Assembly: GCA_004380135.1 (NCBI GenBank)
Contig: QXCR01000019.1
Coordinates: 186,001-250,000, forward strand
Source of the DNA: Stemphylium vesicarium
Taxonomy: Eukaryota; Ascomycota; Dothideomycetes; Pleosporales; Pleosporaceae
Direction of reading: 5' to 3'
DNA length: 64,000 nucleotides
Shown: piece by piece, positions 32,262 through 41,327 of the stretch
How positions within the stretch are numbered: position 1 is the stretch's first letter
Layout of the letters: each line of letters begins with the position of its first letter
The notes under the pieces: model-generated
The model's database searches: none
Told to the model about the DNA's origin: nothing
Seen by the model: only the letters and a program-made list of their open reading frames with translations
Program-made: the position numbers and the translations under genes

Positions 32262-34190
32262 AGTGCTTATGAAGGCGGATCAAGAAAGCTAGAAATACAA
32301 ACCGATAGGCTATTCTATCAATCACGCATGCCTTTCTTAGAGCTAGACAGGCGAATGCGATGAGGGCCTGTGCAGAACAATGCGCTCCCTGGCGGTCACC
32401 TTAGAGCCACGCTCGCGGCCTCCCCTACGAACAATGCTGGGCTGTTAGATGCATTTTACCATAACCGAAGCGTACCAGCAATGCCGAAGCGCTAGGTGCC
32501 AGCGTTTTTACTGGTACCCCGAAAGCCGCCTTTCATTCGCTAGTGCGCACCAAGACCTGAAGGAAAAGCAAATGCCATAATCTCCGGGTTCGCGTTGAGC
32601 TCAAAAGAACTCTGTCATGGTATCTTTGACTGGTTTGTTGACACAAGTAGCAGCTCTAGCTCCAACAAGACGCATGCGGGTGAAGCGAACTGGTTCGGTA
32701 GCGGTGAACTGCGTTATTACAAGCTAGAGCATGCCGAAGTGCACGTTCAGACGATCTCTAGGAAGCTTCTCAACCCCTTTCCAAGCGCGCCGCGTGTCAT
32801 TAAGAAGACGAAGTTTGTTTACGCTGATCCCACAAGCTCATAATTCTTCGGCTCCAGGAACCGCTTTCGAGATGCATTCGTGGTGCTCTCACCGAGTAGT
32901 CAATTGCCAAGCCCCACAAAGAGTTCTAGCGGTATCGTGGACGAATCCTGAAAGTTCTTCATACCTCCGGAAAGGCCCAAGTTTTGGCTTCCAACAGCCC
33001 ATTCATCTTATCATGCGCGCTTTAGTATGACCTGACACCTGGGCGCACTTTATGATTAGATCGTTGATCTGCAGCGAGCACGCCTTGAGGTGTGTGGGGG
33101 GGATATGTAGCCCAAGGCGGAAGGTCATCGGCATGGCGATAAGATTGAGGGTGTTGTCCCAAAGATGGACGGGACGTACACGATGAAGGAGAGCGTAGCT
33201 TCGTAGAAAAAGAGGTCTGCATGCCGGGCGCAGGTGTTGCCTTGGCGTCGTGTGAATTTGCTAGTCAGGTCGCGGATGGTGCGTGAAGTGGCTAGTGCGG
33301 GGCGCACGCGGAGGATGACTCGCATCCGTGCCTCCACGCGCTCAAGTCTGCTCACTACCACCAAGGCTCCATGATTATCGCCAGCTTCCATCTCTCCATA
33401 CCCCGCATCGAGCTGAAGATACGGTAATGCGATGATAACCGTATCGCCCCGCAGTCGCTATCGATATTCAATAAACTATCAATGCGCCGTGCTATGGCCA
33501 AGTCGCATGGAAGTACCTCCAAGACGGGTGGCGGCTATCCTACTTCTCAGCCCTGCCTCACGCGATCATGTTTCTCGTAAAGCTTACACAACGGCTCGGC
33601 TCTTTTACACGTTCTGTACCACACATTTCGTTTTTGCCGCGGCAATATGGCATCATACATGGCACACTCATGGACGTGGCGCTACCGCGCCTGCATACGT
33701 GTACAGGGTATTTTAGTCTTTTTGGCCAGATGGGGCACCAACTACTACCTTCTGGTATAAGAGAAGAGAAAGAGAAAATTCAAATGAGCTATCAGCAAAT
33801 AAGAAGTGTGATACTGGAGGAATGCAGTATGCCAAGCAGGCAGCCTGATCTCACCCTGCATGTGCACAACATTATTTAACACATACACATGCGAACACGC
33901 GCAACCAAAAGAGTTCAGTTTGCCGTTTCTTGGTTCGATCTCGGCCCACTTTTGTTACTATCAAGCGCGAATAGAGTATCATCTGCGGCAACGACGGCCA
34001 ACAATTCTCACGATGTTGGGGCCATGCGCGGACCCGGGCAGGGCAAAAGCAAAGCATCCCCAAATTATAAAGCAAAAGCTATATCACGTCTTGTCGGAAT
34101 TCTCAGAGCAATCAGTCGTCTGAGCTCGCGTCGCAACTACCGTTTGCTTTTCTTTTGCATCTCTAGCAACCTCTTTTATATATCATTGTA
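32262..34190. other. Intergenic region of 1.9 kb before the copper oxidase gene
   Basis: No gene with a recognisable motif. A minus-strand frame at 33125-33457 has protein-like composition but no ATG at its beginning (see findings). The sequence just before 34191 is CT- and AT-rich (CTCTTTTATATATCATTGTA), a normal short leader for a secreted-protein gene. Confidence 0.5.
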
Positions 34191-35729
34191 ATGTTTTCCT
34201 TTCTGAGGACAGCGGCAGCTTTGCTGTCGTTTCTCTCCTCTCTCACACTCGCTCAGCAACCCGCCAATCTCGGATCATGGAGTCCTGTCATCAACTTTCC
34301 CATCATCCCAGTGGCGGCATACATCGTTCCAGAGTACCCATCGCCATCGCGAATGATGGTGTACTCGGCCTTTTCACCAACTGCATTCGGAGGTGAACGT
34401 GGTCTCACTCAATTCGCAGAGTACAACTTCGTTACTGGCGAAATGTCCACGCGCGAAGTCTCCGAGACGAAACACGACATGTTTTGCCCAGGCATGAACT
34501 CTCTAGGCGACGGCCGTCTAATCATCACCGGAGGAAGCAATGCTGAGAAGACGACTATCTATCAACCAAATGACAACACCTTCGTCCCCGGACCGGATAT
34601 GAAAGTCCAACGGGGATACCAGACCAGCTCTATCTTGTCCAACGGCAAGGTCTTCACGATTGGCGGATCGTGGAGTGGTCCCGTCGGCGGAAAGCCTGGA
34701 GAGATCTATGACCCAGTAGCAAACACTTGGACCCTCCTGCCTGGCGCTGCTGTTGAGCCCATGTTGACGTACGACCACGAAGGCGTATACCGAGAGGACA
34801 ACCACGCTTGGCTCTTCCCTTGGCGTAATGGCACCGTCTTCCAAGCCGGGCCTAGCAAGGCAATGAACTGGTACTATACTGATAACGAAGGCGGTGTCAG
34901 CCCAGCCGGAATCCGAGACCCTGACAACGACGCCATGTGCGGTGTTCACGTTATGTACGATGTCGGCAAGATCTTTTCTGCGGGAGGAGCACAATACTAC
35001 TACAAATCTCCTGGACTCAGTGTCGCGCATTTGATCGAGATCGACTACGTCGGTGCACCCGCAGCGGTTGAAAGAATCGCAGATATGCATCAGGCCCGCG
35101 CCTTCGCAAACGTGGTTGTCCTTCCCGACGGGAAGATCCTCATCACTGGCGGACAAGGATGGGCCGAAGGCTTCACGGACATCGCACCCATCTTCACTCC
35201 CGAGCTTTTCGATCCGGTCACGCAGACCTTTACCGAGTTAGCCGCCGAGGCCATACCAAGAAATTACCATTCCGTCTCCATCCTATTGCCTGATGGAACA
35301 GTCTTCAGTGGTGGCGGCGGTCTCTGCTGGGATGATGGCACCGGTGATCCATCTCAGCACTGCCGCGACACAGTCGACCACCCCAACGGCCAAATCTTTA
35401 CGCCACCCTATCTACTTACCGGCGCTCCCAGGCCGGTCATTCAAAACATTGTTTCTGTCAGCGTCGCGCCTGGTGGCCAGCTGGATGTCACAATGGAGGG
35501 CACTGCCGAAGGCGTTTCCTTCTCTTTGATCAGAATCGGAAGTGTCACACACAGCATCAACAGCGATCAGAGGCGCGTGCCGCTCCAAGGCACTGTTAAC
35601 GGGCAGAACGTTGTATTGCCTATCATCAATGACCAGGGTGTCATGCTGCCTGGAGCATGGTACCTCTTCGCCATTAGTGTGGAAGGCGTGCCCAGCATCG
35701 CTAGGACGGTTTACATGCAGCAGATCTAG
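34191..35729 (+). CDS. Secreted copper radical oxidase, galactose oxidase-like (AA5_2)
   Basis: Single exon, 512 residues. A signal peptide (about 1-21, MFSFLRTAAALLSFLSSLTLA) is followed directly by the kelch-type beta-propeller core and a C-terminal DUF1929 immunoglobulin-like domain. The full catalytic set of galactose oxidase is present by motif: C99 in HDMFCPG and Y143 in RGYQTS (thioether pair), W161 in GGSWSG (stacking Trp), Y359/H360 in RNYHSVS, and H454 in VTHSINSD (copper ligands). There is no N-terminal carbohydrate-binding domain, unlike Fusarium galactose oxidase. This subset also includes alcohol and aryl-alcohol oxidases; keeping the Trp favours galactose oxidase-like activity, but the substrate needs assay. 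It oxidises a primary alcohol with O2, making H2O2, outside the cell. Convergent with the HPP gene (237 bp between). Confidence 0.92.
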   Translation: MFSFLRTAAALLSFLSSLTLAQQPANLGSWSPVINFPIIPVAAYIVPEYPSPSRMMVYSAFSPTAFGGERGLTQFAEYNFVTGEMSTREVSETKHDMFCPGMNSLGDGRLIITGGSNAEKTTIYQPNDNTFVPGPDMKVQRGYQTSSILSNGKVFTIGGSWSGPVGGKPGEIYDPVANTWTLLPGAAVEPMLTYDHEGVYREDNHAWLFPWRNGTVFQAGPSKAMNWYYTDNEGGVSPAGIRDPDNDAMCGVHVMYDVGKIFSAGGAQYYYKSPGLSVAHLIEIDYVGAPAAVERIADMHQARAFANVVVLPDGKILITGGQGWAEGFTDIAPIFTPELFDPVTQTFTELAAEAIPRNYHSVSILLPDGTVFSGGGGLCWDDGTGDPSQHCRDTVDHPNGQIFTPPYLLTGAPRPVIQNIVSVSVAPGGQLDVTMEGTAEGVSFSLIRIGSVTHSINSDQRRVPLQGTVNGQNVVLPIINDQGVMLPGAWYLFAISVEGVPSIARTVYMQQI

Positions 35730-35966
35730 TAGTTGCAACAAGTAGTACTTTGGTGGCAAAAGCAAAACAGTCATAGTCATGATTAAATTTAGTCTGTAAT
35801 GATATTGAAGTCGACCTTTTTCGTTCATACGTGACCGCAGTGCTGGCCGACGAGATTCGCTTCCAAGATAGACATTACTTTGTAAATTATTGCTAATTCC
35901 ATACGTTTGAATGACCATATGTTCCATCCCGAGTGACACAAAGGCCACGCCAGGGCCACTAATGAG

Positions 35967-36859
35967 TTACAAAGGTCCCCTCTCCATATCCTGTAACGTA
36001 TCCCTTCCACTTCCCGTTTCGGAACCCTCATTCAATTCCTTCTTCTTTTCAACAACCTTCTCATCCCTCTTCTCCGCAGGGGGTGCAGGCGGAATTTGCG
36101 CAACCCAGAACTTGGGATACTGCCTCTGAATATTCATCAACAGCATAGCACTCACCAAGACTATGGTCGAACTGAGCAGAAGCACTGGCAAGAAATACCA
36201 TCGCAATGCCCAGATGTGCTGATCAATACAAGGTAGCAGTGCGGTCGCTCCTGCGGGTGGATGCGTCGTTTTCGTTAGATGCATGACTACCAAGGCAATG
36301 GCCGTTGCGAGGGAAGCTGCGAGCCATTGAAGAGGAGGGAAGGGTTCAGCTTCGAGGTCGAACTGGAAGATGGTGGCGATTATGACGCCGATTAGGCCGC
36401 TGAAGAAGTGACCAAAGATTAAAGAGCGGGGTTGGGCTAGAGGCACGTCGATAGCGCCGTAACAGAGGATTGCTGAAGCGCCCTTTTCAGAAGTTATGTT
36501 AGCATAGCTTTCCCTTTTACTGCGTTTCTCATATCCAATGTCTCCATTCTCATCTCATATTCCTCTTCCTGCTCCTAGAATTTCACAAAGCCAAGAAAGG
36601 ATGCGTTGCTTACAAAAGAAGCAATGATTGGTGGTACAGCACGACTCCTGAAATACTCAGTGTGCCCGAAAATCGCCAAGATGACACTGAGTCCGCAAAA
36701 AGCGCCGATGAAGCCCCACAAACAGACGATCCACGTGCGGGACGGTGGTGAAGCGTTCGATCGGTACCCGAGCCAATGGCTAATGGATGGAGGAAGACGT
36801 GCAAGGCATCGTTGAATGACGCGCTCAGCAGGGACGAGAGGGTCCCATATCGGCATCAT
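35967..36859 (-). CDS. HPP-family integral membrane protein
   Basis: Two exons, complement(35967..36482, 36614..36859), give 253 residues. The 131 nt intron has GTAAGC, a GCTAACATAAC branch-like motif and an AAAAG acceptor; it joins PPIIASF to GASAILCYGA, reproducing the HPP-family core. The motif THPPAGATALLP (about residue 155) names the family. Hydrophobic segments are seen in exon 1 (WIVCLWGFIGAFCGL) and at three or four sites in exon 2; the tail is charged and presumably cytosolic. Plant and cyanobacterial HPP proteins are implicated in nitrite transport into plastids; the fungal function is not established. Same strand as the rhodopsin-domain gene. Confidence 0.85.
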
Positions 36860-36959
36860 GGAGACGAGAGGCGGTTTGGTACAGATGTAAATATTACTTT
36901 CGCGGCGTCGGGTTTGACGACTAAAAGATTACGAAATACAATATTGGCGCTGAGAACAA

Positions 36960-37166
36960 ATGGTAGAGACGTCTAAAACACAGCTGTCAACGACTGGCGA
37001 TGTTGATGGGCAGACGGGCAGGTCGCAAAGCCAAGCAGCAAAGAGGAAGGAAGAAAAGCTTCGTGAAAGCATGGACGCGGTAGAACCTCTAAGAGAGGAA
37101 AATAACGTCGGGCAAAAGGGAACGTCACCATCACAAATCAAGCCTGGATCATGCACCCCAGAATAA
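36960..37166 (+). CDS. Possible small hydrophilic protein (68 residues)
   Basis: A frame from ATG to TAA encodes a Lys/Glu/Ser/Gln-rich peptide with the segment QSQAAKRKEEKLRESMDAVEP. It begins 100 bp from the HPP gene start, in the divergent orientation. No family was recognised and the ATG context is weak (C at -3, G at +4). It may be an exon of something larger or a chance frame. Confidence 0.22.
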   Translation: MVETSKTQLSTTGDVDGQTGRSQSQAAKRKEEKLRESMDAVEPLREENNVGQKGTSPSQIKPGSCTPE

Positions 37167-37763
37167 TAGCGCGTGGCCGTTCCGCTTCTAGTGCTACTAA
37201 CGTCACCCGCCGCGGCATCGCATCATGAGGCCTCGATGATCCATGTTTGCTGAATTTCGCGTTCAACACCGTGGCGCGCAGGAGATTTCCTGAGCGATTG
37301 CGAATGACATTGTTGATTAACGAGCTGGAAGAGTTTGGTATGAAGATACGATGAGGACATTCTTTGAGGTCATAGACGCACGCGCATAGGGAAGTTTTCT
37401 CAAGGGGGGGGGGGGGGGGTTGCGGATGATGGTTTGCGACGCGGAGAGAAAGGGAGCTAATTAGCTAATATCCCGAAACTCACCCACGTTTCGCGCGAAT
37501 CTCGCCGAAATGCGGCATCACCACTTTTGGCTGCTCAACCTCACGGATATGTCAACAAAGGCAGCTGGACACAAGATATTAAAGTGATGATATTAAAGTA
37601 CGGTTGTGTCTCTGTGCGAGACTGAGAATAGGCCTACCATGACTATACGTACATTCGTCGCATCATCCAACTGTTACCGCGATTAGAACACCCGAAACAC
37701 CTCGCTAAAGCCCAAGACGTGGCATGCATTTTACTCAAAAAGTCATGAATCCTATCTTCGCAT
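37167..37763. other. Intergenic region, no gene seen
   Basis: About 0.6 kb that includes the 3' UTR of the rhodopsin-domain gene and the G16 run. No coding frame or RNA gene was recognised. Confidence 0.5.
37404..37419 (+). repeat. Poly(G) run of 16
   Basis: Sixteen consecutive G. Mononucleotide run in an intergenic region; the exact length is uncertain in any assembly. Confidence 0.8.
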
Positions 37764-38897
37764 TCATACCGCGTGCCAAGATTGGTTGTGTTGATCTTTC
37801 GGCAAAGTAGAATTCGAGCCTTTCGTGCCCAGCGCGTGAGCCACAGAATCGACTCTCACGTTGCCCTTCGCCGTTGCCTTGGTGCTGTCTGCGCCTGCAT
37901 CACTATTCCTATCATCGACATCATCTTTCACAGTTGGCAAGCTCATATCCGCGACACAGCTCGGCTTGGTCAGCTGGTGCTCCTTCAGTAAGCCCATCTT
38001 CTTCAGCCAATTCTCCACGGGGCTCTTGAGCCAAGGAAGCGAGGTAGCAATGATGCCGACCTCTTCCTCAAGCTTGGCCCACAAAGAAGGTACGATCGTC
38101 GCTTGCATCACGTCGCCTTCGCCAAACGAGGTGAATGTGGACATTTTGGCGCAGTTGACTGCCGTTGCAAAGAGGCCGAGGGCCATGAGCACTCCGATGA
38201 GCATCTTTTCCGATTGAGAGCGGTTGAGGTTGCGAACCAAACGGATAGGCATCAGTGATAATGTCAAGTCCATGGTGATGTAGACGGCTAAGCGGGAGAT
38301 CAGTGAGGCTCAAACTATGTGGTATGCAAAAGAAGGCTTACCTCCTATGACCCAACCGTAAGTGACAATGGGGTCCAAGTTCCAGCACTTCGAGCTGATA
38401 CCCGTATCCCAGTTCGAGCTGACTGGAGTGCATTGTGCGAACTGGATCACAAAATAACTCGCTGAGATCAGGGTCTGGAAGCCCATGATGAAGTACAGAG
38501 GCCATCGCCAAAGCCTTTCAGTACCGAAACGCAGTAGTGAGCACGCGACAGACAAGCGTACGAGCCATAACGTGATAAGCCAGACGGTTTGGAGTGCGAA
38601 CTGGAGCCTCAGCGTCTGCTTGAGATCCTCTGGTGTAAAGTATGCTGCAGGTTTGCCCCACCCATATGCGGTCGACGCAATGGCAAGGCAGATGCCGACC
38701 AGGGAGAGAGGTTCGGCGAAGACGATGATCCAATCGTCAAGATATAAGCTCCCTGTTCGAGTGATGCGGGTATAGATGCGGGCGATGACCAGGAAGAGTG
38801 CGACCACACCAAAAGATACGACTGGTCCAAGATAGATGGCGGCCTTATTAGAGTAAGGCGGCATGGCCATTGGGTCGGCCATGGCGTTATATTGCAA
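37764..38897 (-). CDS. Fungal rhodopsin-domain (PTH11-like) 7-TM integral membrane protein
   Basis: Two exons, complement(37764..38287, 38342..38897), give 359 residues. The 54 nt intron has GTAAGC and CGCTTAG ends and restores YGWVIGG-AVYITMDLTLSLMPI. The frame begins MQYNAMADPMAMPPYSNK; MADPMA at 38882 may be the true start. The layout is that of the fungal rhodopsin-domain family: an extracellular N-terminus, TM segments including YLGPVVSFGVVALFLVIARI, the conserved DDWIIVFAE motif after TM2, and about seven TM helices. The C-terminal tail (about 270-359) is Ser/Thr/Asp-rich and cytoplasmic. There is no N-terminal CFEM Cys module, so it is not classical Pth11. Members are putative receptors; the ligand is unknown. 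Confidence 0.85.
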
Positions 38898-40829
38898 AAG
38901 TGTTCAAGTCGAGACCCAAAAAGAAAGGATATCTGGCCGCTTGGGGTATCGAAGTCGTTTTGACACTACGCGCAGCTAGTTGTCATGGGTACGGAAAGAG
39001 ACTCAAGGGTTCCTCGTGTGGCGTGAGCACGAACCAAGATGGTATACCCGGCGACTAAGAACGGGTATCTCCCGCAGAAAAGTAAAGTTGCGGGTACGAA
39101 AAGGTTGACAGAATGGAACGAGAAGTCTTGACACCCCAGAGAGATAGAGAAGCCTGGAAGTTTGCAGCTCGGGATCAGGCCGACAAGCGCTATATACGGA
39201 CCGCCCGCGACCTTCGTATTTCCTGCGCTCTGCCGTGCAGACGGTCAACGGACGAGGCGCCCGGCCATGTGCCCATTGAAGGTTACCGACCTTCAGAAGG
39301 TTCAAACCTTCGATCCTTTGGCGCGGAGACGAGGTTGCGCAATGCAGATTCAGTGGGGAACGGAACCGTTGCTTTGACACCAAAAAGTCCATTTGGGCAC
39401 CCACCTCCATGTGTCGCCGTGGATGAACCGTTATCCACGCGCAACTAGCTCTTGATTGAGTTTAGGTGCTGCTTGACTGGGTATAGAAGAGCTATAATGG
39501 ACTGCGGCTAAGCCTCGCAAAGACGGGGAGCTCGCGTGGCATGATTCAGGAACCCGGCTACACTGAAGCAGCCGCTCCGTTTCGCTCCTTGTCAATCGCC
39601 CCTGAATTGAGCAACTTTTCCCAAATCCTTCATGCTCTGGATGCACTCCAAGGGAATATGTTGTACGACAAATACCCCACGTTGCGATGTTGTACGACGA
39701 CTCTGGGGAGGATATTGCTGGAACGGAGAACTAATTAGACGGTATTGCTGCGTGGTACGACCGCTGTTAGCGATATGCTCGTAACCCCGAAATTTGCATC
39801 CATCTATTCGCTTCGCTTCGCGGTGCTCTATTTTGCCCGTCCAATCGGTCCAGGCGCCCGTTAACCTGGCCCCGCCGACGGCAGTACGTGCTTCCCGTTG
39901 ACCGCGCGGTCGTGATGTGATCTGAAGCGTTGCAGCTGGGCGCAGTGATTGGTGGTAATGCTGTATAACGAGTCGTGATAGCATCCAGGAGGATGGTAAC
40001 TTGACATGTGGGGTGACCGCATCGTGTGTGAAACGTGCTTGTTAGGAACTAACTGCCTGTTGAGGCTCCATGGAGCTCGGGCGGAAGAGCGCGGAAGAGA
40101 GAACACCAGTTACAGCACAAGTAACGTGCGGGATCAGTAAGCGGGCCACCCCACCTAACTTGACACGACCCTCCACGCGATAGTTTCACAACAATGTTAG
40201 GTAATAGAATAGTACTTTAGAGATAGCTAGTCTATTGCTATCTACATTAATCTCTTCTATGTCCTTGAATATGGCACTTCGTACACGTTGGTGGTGCGCG
40301 CTGACGTCCCTGAGTAGCCTGAGCTTGTTCAGCCTCTGCGACCACCCTTTCTGTCTCTATAGTGAGCTGCTGGCCTTGCATGACGCTGATTAATAGTTCG
40401 GATAAACTTGTGCCACCGAGATCTGTAATCTAATGGTAGTAGAGGCATACATAGGGCCCTCGGGCAATCCGATGTTCACGTGCGCTTATCTCTTCTGCAG
40501 TACTCCGGGTCGCTGGCTACTTCGCGCCATGCACCGCTTGCAACACGCCAATCTGGACATGGCGCATGCACGGCATGGAAAAGATTTCTGATACTCAAAA
40601 TCGGGCCTTTGACACCATATCGCGCACTTCATTAAAGTTTGACAGAAAATGGGTGAACATGGAATAAATACCGATGGCAGCTCATTGGTCTATGACATCA
40701 TGCCCCTCCTTTTAGCGCAGCACAGCGACGAAACTCAATCGTGAAGCCACAACCCGATGACTAGGAACTAACAGTCTCTCCAACTTCGTCCTTGCCTCCT
40801 AATTTCTGACACCCGATCTACATTTCGAC
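38898..40829. other. Intergenic region of 1.9 kb, no protein gene seen
   Basis: It includes the promoter of the rhodopsin-domain gene (near 38898) and that of the zinc-ribbon gene (near 40829). Frames such as 39003-39410 (minus) lack motifs. The AT-rich stretch at about 40170-40265 is compositionally different and is listed separately. Confidence 0.5.
40110..40265. repeat. AT-rich island, possible remnant of a mobile element
   Basis: GC-rich sequence with GGGCCACCCCACCTAAC gives way at about 40190 to an AT-rich tract (GTTAGGTAATAGAATAGTAC and onward, many AGATAG/CTATC words). A short inverted pair ACCTAAC/GTTAGGT and an internal GATAGCTA..TAGCTATC-like near-palindrome are visible. This resembles decayed ends of small DNA elements seen in Pleosporales, but there is no transposase and no clear target duplication. 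Weak call. Confidence 0.25.
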
Positions 40830-41085
40830 ATGGTGAAGTGCCCTGAATGCGATGCTGGGGCTGATTTGACGAAAGACGGTGCTTGGGCGCATTGCGCTTC
40901 TTGTGAGTTTATCGCCTAAACTTTCTACCCGTGACGAGCTTGAAGTAACAATTCAATGTTAAGGCAATACAGTGTTCCAACCGGGGAAAGAGGGAAGTCA
41001 TTACAAGGGTAGTGGAAGCGGATCTGGCGACAAGGAAGAAGAGAAGACGAGCGACACAAAAGATGAGAGTGTAAAGAAGGGTTAA
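40830..41085 (+). CDS. 64-residue zinc-ribbon protein in two small exons
   Basis: Exons join(40830..40902, 40964..41085). Exon 1 starts MVKCPECDAGADLTKDGAW and ends within the second knuckle; the 61 nt intron has a GTGAGT donor and a TTAAG acceptor and gives HCASCNTVFQPGKEG. The product therefore has two CxxC-type knuckles (CPEC and CASC) spaced about 18 residues apart, a classic zinc ribbon, then a Ser/Gly linker and a Lys/Glu/Asp-rich tail ending VKKG. A second AG nine bases downstream (ATACAG) would keep frame but remove the last Cys, so the first acceptor is preferred. The gene is convergent with gtb3 (242 bp). The role is unknown; nucleic-acid or protein binding is plausible. Confidence 0.65.
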
Positions 41086-41327
41086 GAACGGAGAGTCTTC
41101 GGGGAGTCACTTGGTTGGAAATGCGATGAATTGGCCAGAGACGGTCTATAATATCATAACCCCATGCACCGCGCTGAATGGATGAAGGGATCTGCCGCAC
41201 TAAACCCACAATGCAATGCAATTTGATCCAATCCCTACTTTTGGCCAAGAAGATAATGAGAAACCAACGCCATGTGATGAATTCGCTAACCTTTTCCCAC
41301 CATGCATATGAATTTTCGTGTTTGACC

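Noticed and set aside
39270..39320. tRNA-like GGTTCAAACC element
   Set aside because: It is part of a local GGTT/AACC-rich stretch; no acceptor stem or anticodon arm could be folded around it.
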